The position numbers and the translations under genes were made by a program. The notes under the pieces are model-generated. The model did no database searches. It was not told the origin of the DNA and saw only the letters and a list, made by a program, of their open reading frames with translations. Of a DNA stretch of 53,015 bases, positions 25,869-36,700 are shown piece by piece (position 1 is the stretch's first letter; each line of letters starts with the position of its first letter). Source of the DNA: Cellulosilyticum sp. I15G10I2 (GTDB lineage Bacteria; Bacillota; Clostridia; Lachnospirales; Cellulosilyticaceae); NCBI RefSeq assembly GCF_900095725.1, contig NZ_FMMP01000021.1:1-53015 (forward strand), read 5' to 3'.

Positions 25869-27371
25869 ATGACAAAGACAATGTATCTGCTAGAGATGAA
25901 AGATATCAATAAAGAATTCCCAGGAGTTAAAGCTTTAGATGGTGCCCAGCTGAGTCTTAAAGCAGGAACAGTTCATGCGCTGATGGGAGAAAATGGGGCA
26001 GGAAAATCAACACTTATGAAATGTCTGTTTGGAATCTATTTGGAAGATTCTGGAGAGATCTACCTAAATGGTACTAGAGTTAATTTTATCAATCCTAAAC
26101 AAGCATTAGAACATGGTGTATCCATGGTACATCAAGAATTAAATCAAGTAAGACAAACAAGAGTTATGGATAATATTTGGCTTGGCAGATTTCCTAAAAA
26201 AGGAATTGTAATTGCTGAGAAAGAAATGTATGAAAAAACCAAGAGTATTTTTGAAGACTTATCAATAGATATAGATCCAAAAGAAAAGATTGAGAACTTA
26301 TCCTTATCACAGCAACAAATGGTTGAAATAGCAAAAGCGGTTTCATATAACTCTAAAGTTATTGTAATGGATGAACCAACCTCATCACTTACAGAAAAAG
26401 AGGTTGAACATTTATTTAGAATTATTAATAAGCTAAAAAGCCAAGGATGCGGCATTATATATATATCACATAAAATGGAAGAGATTTTAAAAATATGTGA
26501 TGATGTTACAATTATGAGAGATGGTAAATGGATTGATACACTGCCAGCAGCAGAACTAACAACTGATAAAATTATTAATTTAATGGTGGGAAGAGACTTA
26601 AGTCAGCGTTTTCCGCCTAAAGATAATGTACCTGGGGAAGTCATTTTAGAAGTTAAGAATCTTACAGCCACCTATCAGCCTTCTATTGTAGATGTGTCAT
26701 TTGAACTTAAAAAAGGCGAGGTGCTTGGGGTTGCAGGGCTTATGGGCTCAAAAAGAACAGAAATTGTTGAAACCATATTTGGTGTCAGAAAGAAAGAATC
26801 TGGAGACGTTATTTTACACGGTAAAACGATCAATAACAAACATGCTAAAGAGGCGATTAAAAATGGGTTTGCCTTACTTACAGAAGACAGAAGACAAACC
26901 GGTATTTTTGGAGTGCTGGGGATTAGATTTAACTCTATAATAGCTAATCTTAATGCATACGCAAATAAATTTGGTATATTAAATGATAAAAGGTTAGAGA
27001 AGGATACGGAGTGGGTTATTAGCAGTATGAAAGTAAAAACACCTTCTCAAAAAACACTTATCAGGTCTTTATCTGGAGGTAATCAACAAAAGGTTATCCT
27101 TGGACGATGGCTGCTTACCGAACCGGAAATACTTATGTTAGACGAACCTACAAGAGGGATAGATGTTGGCGCTAAGTACGAGATTTATCAACTCATTTTA
27201 GATCTTGCTAATAAGCAAAAAGGAATAATCATGATTTCCTCTGAAATGCCAGAGCTTTTAGGGATAACGGATAGAATTCTGGTAATGAGTAATGGCCGGG
27301 TTGCTGGTATAGTAAATACCAAAGAAACCAATCAAGAAGAAATTTTAAGGCTTGCAGCCAAATATCTATAA
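25869..27371 (+). CDS. mglA: Sugar ABC transporter ATP-binding protein (two ABC domains)
   Basis: This is a 500-aa protein from ATG 25869, with GGTGA eight bases upstream; the two GTG codons at 25854 and 25857 lack a site. The first ABC domain has Walker [10 protein letters not shown] and Walker [11 protein letters not shown]. The second has the degenerate P-loop [10 protein letters not shown], usual in this subfamily, then [15 protein letters not shown] and [14 protein letters not shown]. It powers hexose import with MglC. It sits 84 bases after mglB and 14 before mglC. Confidence 0.95.
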   Translation: MTKTMYLLEMKDINKEFPGVKALDGAQLSLKAGTVHALMGENGAGKSTLMKCLFGIYLEDSGEIYLNGTRVNFINPKQALEHGVSMVHQELNQVRQTRVMDNIWLGRFPKKGIVIAEKEMYEKTKSIFEDLSIDIDPKEKIENLSLSQQQMVEIAKAVSYNSKVIVMDEPTSSLTEKEVEHLFRIINKLKSQGCGIIYISHKMEEILKICDDVTIMRDGKWIDTLPAAELTTDKIINLMVGRDLSQRFPPKDNVPGEVILEVKNLTATYQPSIVDVSFELKKGEVLGVAGLMGSKRTEIVETIFGVRKKESGDVILHGKTINNKHAKEAIKNGFALLTEDRRQTGIFGVLGIRFNSIIANLNAYANKFGILNDKRLEKDTEWVISSMKVKTPSQKTLIRSLSGGNQQKVILGRWLLTEPEILMLDEPTRGIDVGAKYEIYQLILDLANKQKGIIMISSEMPELLGITDRILVMSNGRVAGIVNTKETNQEEILRLAAKYL

Positions 27372-27385
27372 GGGAGGAAATCATA

Positions 27386-28417
27386 ATGGAAAAAATACAA
27401 AACACACTTAAAAATATAGATAGAAAAAGCATTGTAGATTTTTTGCTTAATAATGCTATTTATGTAGTACTTTTAATACTTGTAGGTATTATTATTTCTA
27501 TGGATAATTCATTTTTATCTATGAAGAACTTTACTTTTATTATTACACAAGCTTCTACACGTACAATACTTGCACTTGGAGTTGCAGGACTTCTTGTACT
27601 CGCAGGAACTGATCTTTCAGTCGGACGTATGGTTGGACTAGCCGCAGTAGTATCCGCTTCACTTCTTCAGTCTCCTGATTATGCAAGAAGGATTTTCCCA
27701 GAACTTCCTCAACTTGCAATTATATTACCTATTTTGTTATGTATTACACTCACAACAATTGCTTCAACTATTAATGGTGTAATTATAGCAAAATTCCATG
27801 TAACACCTTTTATTGCAACACTGGGGATGCAGCTTGTCATTTATGGGGTCGCATCACTGTATTATGATGCGGTAGGAGCTTCTCCGATAGCTGGACTTGA
27901 TCCAAAATTTACTAAGTTTGCGCAAGGCAGCTTGCAAATAGGGGACATTGGTATTCCTTATCTTGTAATCTATGCAGCCATTACAGTACTCATTGTATGG
28001 TTTATTTGGAACAAAACAACGCTTGGTAAAAATATGTTTGCTGTTGGAGGTAACGCAGAAGCAGCGGCAGTTTCCGGTGTAAGTATTACAAAGACTATTA
28101 TTCTTGTATCTGTTATAGCTGGGATACTTTACGGTTTTGCAGGATGTTTGGAAGTTGCACGTACAGGAAGTGCTACAAATAACTTAGGAAATGGTTATGA
28201 ACTAGATGCTATTGCAGCCTGTGTAGTTGGCGGGGTTTCCTTCAGCGGCGGAGTAGGTTCTATAGCTGGTATTGTAACAGGGGTATTTATCTTCCAAGTT
28301 ATCAACTACGGACTCGCGTATGTTAATGTAAGTCCTTATATTCAATATATTATAAAAGGTCTTATTATTATCATAGCTGTTGCAATTGATACAAGAAAGT
28401 ATATTAAGAAAAAATAA
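27386..28417 (+). CDS. mglC: Sugar ABC transporter permease
   Basis: This 343-aa inner-membrane protein has about eight to ten hydrophobic helices. It has the BPD_transp_2 family features LALGVAGLLVLAGTDLSVG, FIATLGMQLVIYGVASLYY, NMFAVGGNAEAAAVSGVS and AIAACVVGGVSFSGGVGS. It forms the channel for the hexose delivered by MglB. The start follows GGGAGGAAATC. It is the last gene of mglBAC. Confidence 0.95.
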   Translation: MEKIQNTLKNIDRKSIVDFLLNNAIYVVLLILVGIIISMDNSFLSMKNFTFIITQASTRTILALGVAGLLVLAGTDLSVGRMVGLAAVVSASLLQSPDYARRIFPELPQLAIILPILLCITLTTIASTINGVIIAKFHVTPFIATLGMQLVIYGVASLYYDAVGASPIAGLDPKFTKFAQGSLQIGDIGIPYLVIYAAITVLIVWFIWNKTTLGKNMFAVGGNAEAAAVSGVSITKTIILVSVIAGILYGFAGCLEVARTGSATNNLGNGYELDAIAACVVGGVSFSGGVGSIAGIVTGVFIFQVINYGLAYVNVSPYIQYIIKGLIIIIAVAIDTRKYIKKK

Positions 28418-28466
28418 GAGTTAGTTTATAGGTCCATTAAAGGGCATCATAAATAGATAGCATAAA

Positions 28467-28508
28467 ACAGGCTGCCTCGGTTCTTGAAAAAAGAATAGGT
28501 GGCCTGTA
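28467..28508 (+). terminator. Weak hairpin after mglC
   Basis: ACAGGCTGCCT pairs with AGGTGGCCTGT around a mismatch. No proper T run follows, so termination here is uncertain. Confidence 0.4.
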
Positions 28509-28600
28509 TTGTTCTATAGGTAGCAATTAATAATGATGTTTAGCTGGTTAAGGTGGAGCGAAGCTATGCTAAAATATTATAGTGCGCCTATTAATGTATA

Positions 28601-28630
28601 TTGACTTCATATAGAATGAAATAGTATTAT
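28601..28630 (+). promoter_or_regulatory. Predicted malic-enzyme promoter
   Basis: TTGACT (28601-28606) and TATTAT (28625-28630) with an 18-base spacer. The remainder of the 28418-28754 gap holds the weak hairpin and the inverted repeat at 28666; no gene is seen. Confidence 0.5.
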
Positions 28631-28665
28631 TAATATAATAGAAGAATAATAAAAATAAGATTTAG

Positions 28666-28696
28666 GCTCATAAATAGTATGTATTTGTTTATGAGC
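28666..28696. promoter_or_regulatory. Inverted repeat in the malic-enzyme leader
   Basis: GCTCATAAA (28666-28674) and TTTATGAGC (28688-28696) form a perfect 9-bp dyad between the promoter and the ribosome site. It could be a regulator site or an mRNA hairpin. Confidence 0.4.
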
Positions 28697-28754
28697 TGCA
28701 CTATTTTGGGAAAAATATAGAGGACGCGCCCAGTTGCTAAAGGAGAATTAAAGA

Positions 28755-29906
28755 ATGAATTTAAGGGAAAAAGCTTTACAAATGCATGAAATGTGGCAAG
28801 GAAAGCTAGAGATTGTTTCTAAATCAAAAGTAGATAATAAAGAGGATTTATCTATAGCATATACACCAGGCGTTGCGGAACCATGCAGAGAAATAGCTGC
28901 AGACAAAGAAAACGTGTATAAATATACTATGAAGGGTAATACAGTTGCTGTTATCTCAGATGGGACAGCTGTACTTGGGCTTGGCGATATTGGGCCGGAA
29001 GCAGCCCTGCCAGTTATGGAAGGAAAAGCAGTGCTTTTCAAAGAATTTGGTGGTATTAATGCTATCCCAATTTGTATAGATACTAAAGATACGGATGAAA
29101 TTATTAAATTTATCAAACAGATTGCGCCTACATTTGGTGGTATTAATCTAGAAGACATTGCAGCACCTAGATGTTTTCAAATAGAAGAAGCTCTAAAAAA
29201 AGAGCTTGATATCCCAGTGTTTCATGATGATCAGCATGGTACAGCAATTGTTGTTTTGGCAGGGGTTATTAATGCACTTAAAGTAACACATAAAGACAAA
29301 GAGAGCGTAAAAGTTGTTGTAAATGGAGCTGGTTCAGCGGGAATAGCTATTACGAAATTACTCTTATATTACGGCTTCAAAGATATTACGATGGTGGATA
29401 GATTGGGTATTTTAGAAGACAGTGAGACATGGATGAACTGGGCCCAAAAGGATCTTTGTAAATGTACCAATTTAAGGAAATTAAAAGGTTCACTAAGTGA
29501 TGCGTTAAAAGAAGCCGATATATTTATTGGAGTATCTGCACCTAATATTGTTTCTAAAGAAATGATAAGCAGTATGAACAAAGATGCTATCGTTTTTGCT
29601 ATGGCGAATCCGACACCAGAAATCATGCCAGATGATGCAAAAGAAGCAGGTGCACTGATCGTCGGAACTGGCAGATCAGACTTTCCAAATCAAGTTAATA
29701 ATGTGCTTGTATTTCCTGGGATATTTAAAGGTGCGCTTATGGCAAGGGCTTCACAAATTACCGAAGATATGAAAATTGGGGCAGCAGAGGCGATAGCCGG
29801 TATGATAGATGCCGATGCGTTAGCGCCTGATAATATACTTCCTAAACCTTTCGATAAAGGCATAGCAGATAAAGTGGCAAAAGCTGTCATTAATTCAATA
29901 AAATAA
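28755..29906 (+). CDS. NAD(P)-dependent malic enzyme
   Basis: This 383-aa protein is of the short bacterial malic-enzyme type. It opens with ALQMHEMWQGKLEIVSKSKV and has SIAYTPGVAEPCREI, LGLGDIGPEAALPVMEGKA, the metal-site region FGGINLEDIAAPRCF and HDDQHGTAIVVLAGV. The Rossmann loop is VVNGAGSAGIAI. It decarboxylates malate to pyruvate in the cytoplasm. Its neighbour murG begins 13 bases downstream with AAGGAGG in the gap, so they are likely cotranscribed despite unrelated roles. Confidence 0.95.
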   Translation: MNLREKALQMHEMWQGKLEIVSKSKVDNKEDLSIAYTPGVAEPCREIAADKENVYKYTMKGNTVAVISDGTAVLGLGDIGPEAALPVMEGKAVLFKEFGGINAIPICIDTKDTDEIIKFIKQIAPTFGGINLEDIAAPRCFQIEEALKKELDIPVFHDDQHGTAIVVLAGVINALKVTHKDKESVKVVVNGAGSAGIAITKLLLYYGFKDITMVDRLGILEDSETWMNWAQKDLCKCTNLRKLKGSLSDALKEADIFIGVSAPNIVSKEMISSMNKDAIVFAMANPTPEIMPDDAKEAGALIVGTGRSDFPNQVNNVLVFPGIFKGALMARASQITEDMKIGAAEAIAGMIDADALAPDNILPKPFDKGIADKVAKAVINSIK

Positions 29907-29919
29907 GGAGGTCGGTTAA

Positions 29920-30978
29920 GTGAATACCATTGTACTTACAGGTGGTGGCACCGCAGGACATGTAACACCTCATATTGCATTAATACCAAGTCTTAAAGAA
30001 AATGGATGGGATATTAGATACATTGGGAGTTTCCAGGGGATCGAAAAGGAACTTATTACAAAAGAGGGTATTCCCTATTATGGTATTGCATCAGGAAAAT
30101 TAAGAAGATATCTTTCGGTTCAAAATCTAAAAGATCCTTTTAAAGTTATTAAGGGTTTCTTCGATGCTTATAAGATCTTAAAAAAATTAAAGCCGAAGGT
30201 GGTTTTTTCTAAGGGAGGATATGTTACAGTTCCAGTTGTTTTGGCAGCGAATACGCTAAGGATACCTGTTGTACTGCATGAATCAGATATTACACCGGGT
30301 CTTGCAAACAAAATTGCAATGAAAGGTGCTAAAATAATCTGTGTTAATTTTGAAGAGACACTTAGATATGTTGGGGATAAAGGTATTTTAACAGGATCAC
30401 CTATTAGAAAAGCACTCTTTGAAGGCTGTGCAGAAAAAGGCAATCAACTTTGCAGCTTTAAAGCTCAAAGGCCAGTTCTTTTGATGATGGGAGGCAGTTT
30501 GGGATCAGTTAAAATTAACAATACTTTAAGGAAAGCTCTTCCGGTTCTAACGAAAACATTTAATGTTATTCATATCTGTGGAAAAGGCAATGTGGATGAT
30601 TCACTTAGAGAATTGGAAGGGTATAAACAATTTGAGTATGTAGGAAAGGAATTGCCAGACCTATTTGCAATGACAGATCTTATGCTGTCTCGAGCAGGCG
30701 CTAATGCGCTTTCAGAGATTGTTGCACTTAACATTCCAAGTTTACTTGTTCCATTATCACAAGCAGCAAGCAGAGGAGACCAATTACTTAATGCCAATGC
30801 TATGAAAAGTAAAGGATATTGTGAAATTTTGATTGAAGAGGAACTTAACGAAGAAACACTTATAGAGCGTTTGAATTTGCTTCATAAAAATAAACTTAAG
30901 TATAAAAATGCCATGCAGCAAGCTACTCAAATAAAGGCAATTGATAAAATCATAAACATTTTAAATAAGTACCGCTAA
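29920..30978 (+). CDS. murG: UDP-GlcNAc:lipid I N-acetylglucosaminyltransferase
   Basis: This 352-aa GT28-family protein begins with GTG 29920 after AAGGAGG. The signature VLTGGGTAGHVTPHIALI is at the N-terminus. VFSKGGYVTVPVVLAA, VLHESDITPGLANKIA and LLMMGGSLGSVKIN follow. The C-terminal donor site has SRAGANALSEIVALNIPSLL. It adds GlcNAc to lipid I on the inner membrane face to make lipid II. It is outside a division cluster here, between malic enzyme and a chemoreceptor gene. Confidence 0.94.
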   Translation: MNTIVLTGGGTAGHVTPHIALIPSLKENGWDIRYIGSFQGIEKELITKEGIPYYGIASGKLRRYLSVQNLKDPFKVIKGFFDAYKILKKLKPKVVFSKGGYVTVPVVLAANTLRIPVVLHESDITPGLANKIAMKGAKIICVNFEETLRYVGDKGILTGSPIRKALFEGCAEKGNQLCSFKAQRPVLLMMGGSLGSVKINNTLRKALPVLTKTFNVIHICGKGNVDDSLRELEGYKQFEYVGKELPDLFAMTDLMLSRAGANALSEIVALNIPSLLVPLSQAASRGDQLLNANAMKSKGYCEILIEEELNEETLIERLNLLHKNKLKYKNAMQQATQIKAIDKIINILNKYR

Positions 30979-31006
30979 AGACAATCAAAACTAAGGGGGA
31001 TACAAT

Positions 31007-32077
31007 ATGTTTATTAAAAAACAAGAAGTAGAGTTAGTTAAGAGGTTAGCAGAAGGAGAACTTGAGGTCTTACTTGAAGCCTTAAGTAAAAGTAAGCAAT
31101 CCATTTTAAAGGCAGAGACAGTAGAAGAAATTATCGCAATAAAAGCAAAAACAAATCATCTATTATTAGATTTACAAGGTATAAAAGGTGATGTAGATGG
31201 ATTGAAAAATGTAGCAGCAAAGGAAGTAAGTGTTTTAACAGATCAAATAGGAAGACTTACTGATATTGAAAGAGCGGTAGATAGTAAACTTGGAACTTTT
31301 GCAGCTGTAAAGCAAAAAGCATCAGCAGAGTCTGAAGAAATAACCACAACTGTTAGTGGAATCAATGAAAAGATCAAAGTATCAGCTGATACAACAGAAC
31401 ATATAGAAAAGCTGCTTGTAACAATTACAAAAGCTGTTAGAGGAATTAATACAACAGCACAGTCTATGAAAAAACAAGTAACAACATTTATTGAAACTGC
31501 GCAAAATGTAACAAGTAATATCACAGGTATTTCCTCTATAGCAGAGCAGACGAATCTGCTTGCTCTTAATGCTTCAATAGAAGCAGCGAGAGCTGGTGAG
31601 GCAGGAAGAGGTTTTGCAGTAGTTGCAGAAGAGATTAGAAAGTTATCGGATGGGACTAAAGAACTTCTTGATAATATGACTAAATTTTTAGGAGAGCTCG
31701 AGCAAGCATCTCTTAAAACCAGTGAAGAAGTAGAGGCAACTACAATTGGTATAGGAAAAATTGAAGCAAAGATTGAGCAAGTTGATAAAAATATACAAGA
31801 TAGTAAGACAAATACAGCTGAGATCCAAAAAGAAATGAGCAGTATTAATCACTATATTAAAGAGCTTACACAGAATGCAGATGCTTCATGTGCATGTGCC
31901 CAAAATATAGAACAAGAAGTCGCACTTATTAATACAACAGTTTCCACGCTGCAAGGATTAGAACATGATATGCAGGAAATGCTGATGCAAATAGGTACCG
32001 TAAATACAAAATATGAAGCTTTGATAAGTAATGTAAAAGAGTTTAAGAATTATAAAGTATTAGGTTTGAAAAAATAA
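31007..32077 (+). CDS. Cytosolic methyl-accepting chemotaxis protein
   Basis: This 356-aa protein lacks any membrane segment or signal peptide, so it is a soluble receptor. The first 100 residues are a helical N-terminal region without a recognisable sensor fold. The signalling hairpin tip is at about 178-215 ([20 protein letters not shown], then [15 protein letters not shown]). Heptad-rich helices flank it, and CACA lies near residue 300. It would feed CheA/CheW in response to an intracellular cue. It starts 28 bases after murG and ends at a terminator. Confidence 0.9.
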   Translation: MFIKKQEVELVKRLAEGELEVLLEALSKSKQSILKAETVEEIIAIKAKTNHLLLDLQGIKGDVDGLKNVAAKEVSVLTDQIGRLTDIERAVDSKLGTFAAVKQKASAESEEITTTVSGINEKIKVSADTTEHIEKLLVTITKAVRGINTTAQSMKKQVTTFIETAQNVTSNITGISSIAEQTNLLALNASIEAARAGEAGRGFAVVAEEIRKLSDGTKELLDNMTKFLGELEQASLKTSEEVEATTIGIGKIEAKIEQVDKNIQDSKTNTAEIQKEMSSINHYIKELTQNADASCACAQNIEQEVALINTTVSTLQGLEHDMQEMLMQIGTVNTKYEALISNVKEFKNYKVLGLKK

Positions 32078-32114
32078 ACTTAAGTTTAGTACTTAGGCAT
32101 AATAAAAAGAATGT

Positions 32115-32148
32115 AAAAATCTCCTGATTAAAAAGATGGGGATTTTTA
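32115..32148 (+). terminator. Intrinsic terminator
   Basis: AAAAATCTC (32115-32123) pairs with GGGATTTTT (32139-32147) after the chemoreceptor gene. Confidence 0.7.
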
Positions 32149-32242
32149 TGTTGAAAAGAACAAAAAACTTTGCCACTTATTGTTAGATACTAGCTAAGAG
32201 GATAAAAATATATCTAAAAACAAAAGATAATGATAACGTTAC

Positions 32243-32271
32243 TTGACACTCTGCTATTATAATAATAAAAT
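32243..32271 (+). promoter_or_regulatory. Predicted pyrG promoter
   Basis: TTGACA (32243-32248), a 17-base spacer and TAAAAT (32266-32271), 52 bases before the start codon. Confidence 0.6.
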
Positions 32272-32314
32272 ATAAAGGTTGATGATGAGAAGATATAAAT
32301 ACAAATATTGTTGA

Positions 32315-33928
<1,614 letters not shown>

Positions 33929-33963
33929 TTTAAGATTTTATTGAAGTATAGTTATAAAATAAT

Positions 33964-34013
33964 CCCTCTGAAGCCGATATCCTTTTTGGATACGGACTAC
34001 AGAGGGAAAAATT
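33964..34013. terminator. Bidirectional terminator
   Basis: CCCTCTG (33964-33970) pairs with CAGAGGG (34000-34006), with an inner TATCC/GGATA stem. It separates the convergent pyrG and DUF368 genes. Confidence 0.8.
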
Positions 34014-34019
34014 TTACAA

Positions 34020-34907
34020 TTATTTTGATTTTACAAAGTATCTTAAACTATCAAGAAGGAGAATGATAAGTCCTCCAACTAAAAAAAACATAAAGTTAAA
34101 GGTTTCAAAACTCATAGAGGCGAGAGGCTTATCTAAAGTTGTAGGACCCATAAATACTGCATAAAGAGAGCCAATCATTAACCCTAGGATGAAGTATATA
34201 AGCTGAGAACGCTTTGTTTTAAGTAAGTGATTTAAAAGTCTTACAAAGGTTATAACCCCAAATAAAATACCTAAGCCAAAAACAATTAAAATAGGTAGGT
34301 AAGCAAAGTTAAAAAGAATAACATGTTTAGCAGCGGTAATAATAGGGGTATATAATCCAAATATTAATAACAGTGTAGAGCCAGAAATACCAGGAAGAAT
34401 CATAGCAGAGATTGCAACAGCTCCAGCTATAAAGATATATGCAGCTAAACTTGGAGAAAGTTGATTAATAGAAATATTTTTAATCGCTCCATTAGAAACA
34501 GGATTAAAATAAGTGATCAAAGACACCAAGATCATGCCTATTAATAAGTATATAAGATGATTATAATTTGATTTTAGATTCTTTTTTTCTTCTTTAAGAA
34601 CGATAGGAATGGAGAAAAGAATAAATCCTACAAATAATGAACTGATATCATAAATTTGACGTTCAAAAACAGATGAAATAAAAAGAATAGACGTAATCAT
34701 GCCAATGCCCCAACCTAGTCCTATTTTCATCAAAAAGGTAAGGGCCTTCTTTTTAGTTTGAAAAGAAGCTCCAGAGGCTAAAATACTTATAGAACTAATA
34801 AATTCATTATAGAACCCCATTACAAAAGCTACTGTTCCTCCAGAAACGCCTGGTACACTGTCTGCAAAGGCCATAAACATGCCTCGTATTAAATTTAAAA
34901 TAATCAT
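34020..34907 (-). CDS. DUF368 membrane protein (candidate polyprenyl-phosphate transporter)
   Basis: This 295-aa polytopic protein has about eight to ten hydrophobic helices. It carries the repeated DUF368 motif, first as FADSVPGVSGGTVAFVMGFY at about 13-32 and again as ISAMILPGISGSTLLLIFGLY near 165-185. DUF368 proteins have been linked to recycling of undecaprenyl phosphate across the membrane (PopT class), which would support envelope synthesis. That role is carried over from family knowledge. It is monocistronic; GAGGGT lies before the ATG. Confidence 0.88.
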   Translation of the reverse strand: MIILNLIRGMFMAFADSVPGVSGGTVAFVMGFYNEFISSISILASGASFQTKKKALTFLMKIGLGWGIGMITSILFISSVFERQIYDISSLFVGFILFSIPIVLKEEKKNLKSNYNHLIYLLIGMILVSLITYFNPVSNGAIKNISINQLSPSLAAYIFIAGAVAISAMILPGISGSTLLLIFGLYTPIITAAKHVILFNFAYLPILIVFGLGILFGVITFVRLLNHLLKTKRSQLIYFILGLMIGSLYAVFMGPTTLDKPLASMSFETFNFMFFLVGGLIILLLDSLRYFVKSK

Positions 34908-35097
34908 ACAATAACCCTCAATTTATAGCATAGTATAAACACTTTCTTTTTCATATATTGCTCTATAGAATAGTATATAGTACACCGCGAATACAAGCAA
35001 TACCAAAGCATTAAATATGTGCAGTAAAACTATCTGAGCTTTATATAGCATATGACAAGCTTTCTGAATGTAGTACAGGTATTATAAAAATGAAGGG

Positions 35098-35448
35098 TTA
35101 TAAAAAAAATAAGATATTGATAAGATAGTACACGTGTAAAATATTAATTGCGAGGTAAGCTAGTATAACAATATTTATAAAAATAGTACATAGCTTAATA
35201 GAGGTAAGGCTTTCTTCTTTAAGATGAGGAAGTACTGCGAGAATTAAGACAGCTGGAAAAATGATCTTAACTAATATACTTAAAAAGGGGTTAGAAACGA
35301 TAGGGCGCATGATTAAATTTGCTTCATAAAAATGACCTGTTTTGAGTAAAGTATAAGTAAATAGCATATCCGTGCAATTTAAGATATAGATAAGTGTGAA
35401 TTTAGTTTTTATAGCTGTCATAGAGTGTTTGAAAAGTGATTTAGCCAT
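35098..35448 (-). CDS. DUF5658-like small membrane protein
   Basis: This is a 116-aa protein from ATG 35448, which has AGGAGG nine bases upstream; a GTG at 35457 would touch that site directly. It has three hydrophobic segments (about 15-35, 50-70, 85-110). The NCTDMLFTYTLLKTGHFYEANLI region with ANLIMRPIV fits the DUF5658 pattern. Function is unknown. It is divergent from the MarR gene. Confidence 0.7.
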   Translation of the reverse strand: MAKSLFKHSMTAIKTKFTLIYILNCTDMLFTYTLLKTGHFYEANLIMRPIVSNPFLSILVKIIFPAVLILAVLPHLKEESLTSIKLCTIFINIVILAYLAINILHVYYLINILFFL

Positions 35449-35532
35449 ATTAGACACCTCCTAAACTTATTATTACCAAAAAATGAGAAATTTATTAATG
35501 TTACAGAGAATCAATATAAAATTGGGTTATTC

Positions 35533-35561
35533 TTGACAATACAAACATTACACTTTAAACT
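35533..35561 (+). promoter_or_regulatory. Predicted promoter of the MarR/FabT-like gene
   Basis: TTGACA (35533-35538) with TAAACT (35556-35561) 17 bases later; the predicted start is near 35568. Confidence 0.45.
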
Positions 35562-35576
35562 TTGAATATGAAAAAG

Positions 35577-35589
35577 TTTGAGAATCAAA
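35577..35589. promoter_or_regulatory. Candidate FabT-type operator
   Basis: TTTGAGAATCAAA is a 5-3-5 dyad with the same arms as the streptococcal FabT box (TTTGA, three bases, TCAAA). It lies just downstream of the predicted start, so it may be an autoregulatory site. A weaker copy, TTTGAATATGAAA, is at 35561-35573. Confidence 0.5.
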
Positions 35590-35623
35590 ATAACTAAATC
35601 AATAACAAGAGGAGGCAACCTAT

Positions 35624-36100
35624 TTGAAGGGGTCAATTAAAATTGTTAATGAGCTGCTCGTAGAACTATTTAATGATATACTTACTATTGAAAAAACAGC
35701 ACTCCAAAACAGCAGATTTAGTGATTTATCCATTACAGAGATGCATGTTCTAGAAGCCATAGGCGAGACGCCAAGAACGATGACAGACGTAGCGGGGCAA
35801 GTCGGTATTACTGTAGGGACACTTACAACTTCAATTAACCGACTAGTAAAGAAAGAGTATGTCGTAAGAAAACGTTCAGAGGATGACAGACGATTTGTAG
35901 AAATAGAATTATCGCATAAAGGAAAGCTTGCCTATAAGGTACACGAGAGTTTTCATCAGACGATGGTTAAAGCAATGGTAGATAAATTATCAGATGAAGA
36001 TAATGAGGTACTGATTAACTCGCTAACAAGACTTAATCAATTTTTCAAGGACCAATATCATCTTATACAATCTAAAAATGTGGATTTAAAGCGTCCTTAA
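35624..36100 (+). CDS. MarR-family regulator, FabT-like
   Basis: This is a 158-aa protein starting at TTG 35624, nine bases after AGAGGAGG. The winged helix is visible in LSITEMHVLEAIGETPRTMT, DVAGQVGITVGTLTTSINRL and RKRSEDDRRFVEIELSHKG. Closest in character to the regulators that head fatty-acid synthesis operons in Clostridia and Streptococcus (FabT). No fab genes follow here, so if the assignment is right it acts on a distant locus. The operator-like dyad at 35577 supports autoregulation. Confidence 0.82.
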   Translation: MKGSIKIVNELLVELFNDILTIEKTALQNSRFSDLSITEMHVLEAIGETPRTMTDVAGQVGITVGTLTTSINRLVKKEYVVRKRSEDDRRFVEIELSHKGKLAYKVHESFHQTMVKAMVDKLSDEDNEVLINSLTRLNQFFKDQYHLIQSKNVDLKRP

Positions 36101-36192
36101 AATAAGATGAAAATATAAAGTTTAGTAGATTGTTAAGCAATATGTCTACACACAAATCATGCCTCATAAATTAATATAAAGGAGGCGGTTAC

Positions 36193-36585
36193 ATGAATGG
36201 GTTAAAAAAACAATTTATAAAAAGTTTTATTAAGTTGACGATTGTAGAAAATAAACCTGGTGTATTAAAGATACATATTGCAAAGCTATCTGAGCTAGAT
36301 AAAAAATATAAGGTATACGATAGATATATAACGGAGGCTTTTAAATTATTAAAAGGGATACAATCTACTTATATTGATTATATGCACAGTACGATAATTA
36401 TTAATTACAGTGAAGAAAGTGTAACTTCACAAAAAATAATGCGCTGGATACAAATTATATTAGATGTGGCTATAGACAATTTGGACTTTATAGAAAAGCA
36501 TGGGGAAACCAATACAGATTATATGTTAAAAAGGCTGGAAGAAATATTGCAGCGTAAATTACAGATACTTAATAGATCAATTTAG
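36193..36585 (+). CDS. Small protein with HMA-like (ferredoxin-type) fold
   Basis: This 130-aa protein has residues 20-95 in a beta-alpha-beta pattern (GVLKIHIAKLSELDKKY, then GIQSTYIDYMHSTIIINYSE and IMRWIQIILDVAID), which resembles HMA_2-type domains. The CxxC of true metal-binding HMA domains is missing. The C-terminal 35 residues form a charged helix. AAAGGAGG precedes the ATG. It sits between the MarR gene and mtnN. The fold call is inference. Confidence 0.6.
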   Translation: MNGLKKQFIKSFIKLTIVENKPGVLKIHIAKLSELDKKYKVYDRYITEAFKLLKGIQSTYIDYMHSTIIINYSEESVTSQKIMRWIQIILDVAIDNLDFIEKHGETNTDYMLKRLEEILQRKLQILNRSI

Positions 36586-36700
36586 AAATCAATAAGTTGT
36601 ATGTTAAAGAGGATTTGCATTAAAATGCTAGACTCGCAAGCAACTATTTAAAATGTAAAAGCTATAAATACAAGATATATATACTGAGAGGAGTAAACAA

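Noticed and set aside
32227-32245. Fur-box-like text (GATAATGATAACG) before pyrG
   Set aside because: Only the left half matches and there is no reason for iron control of pyrG.
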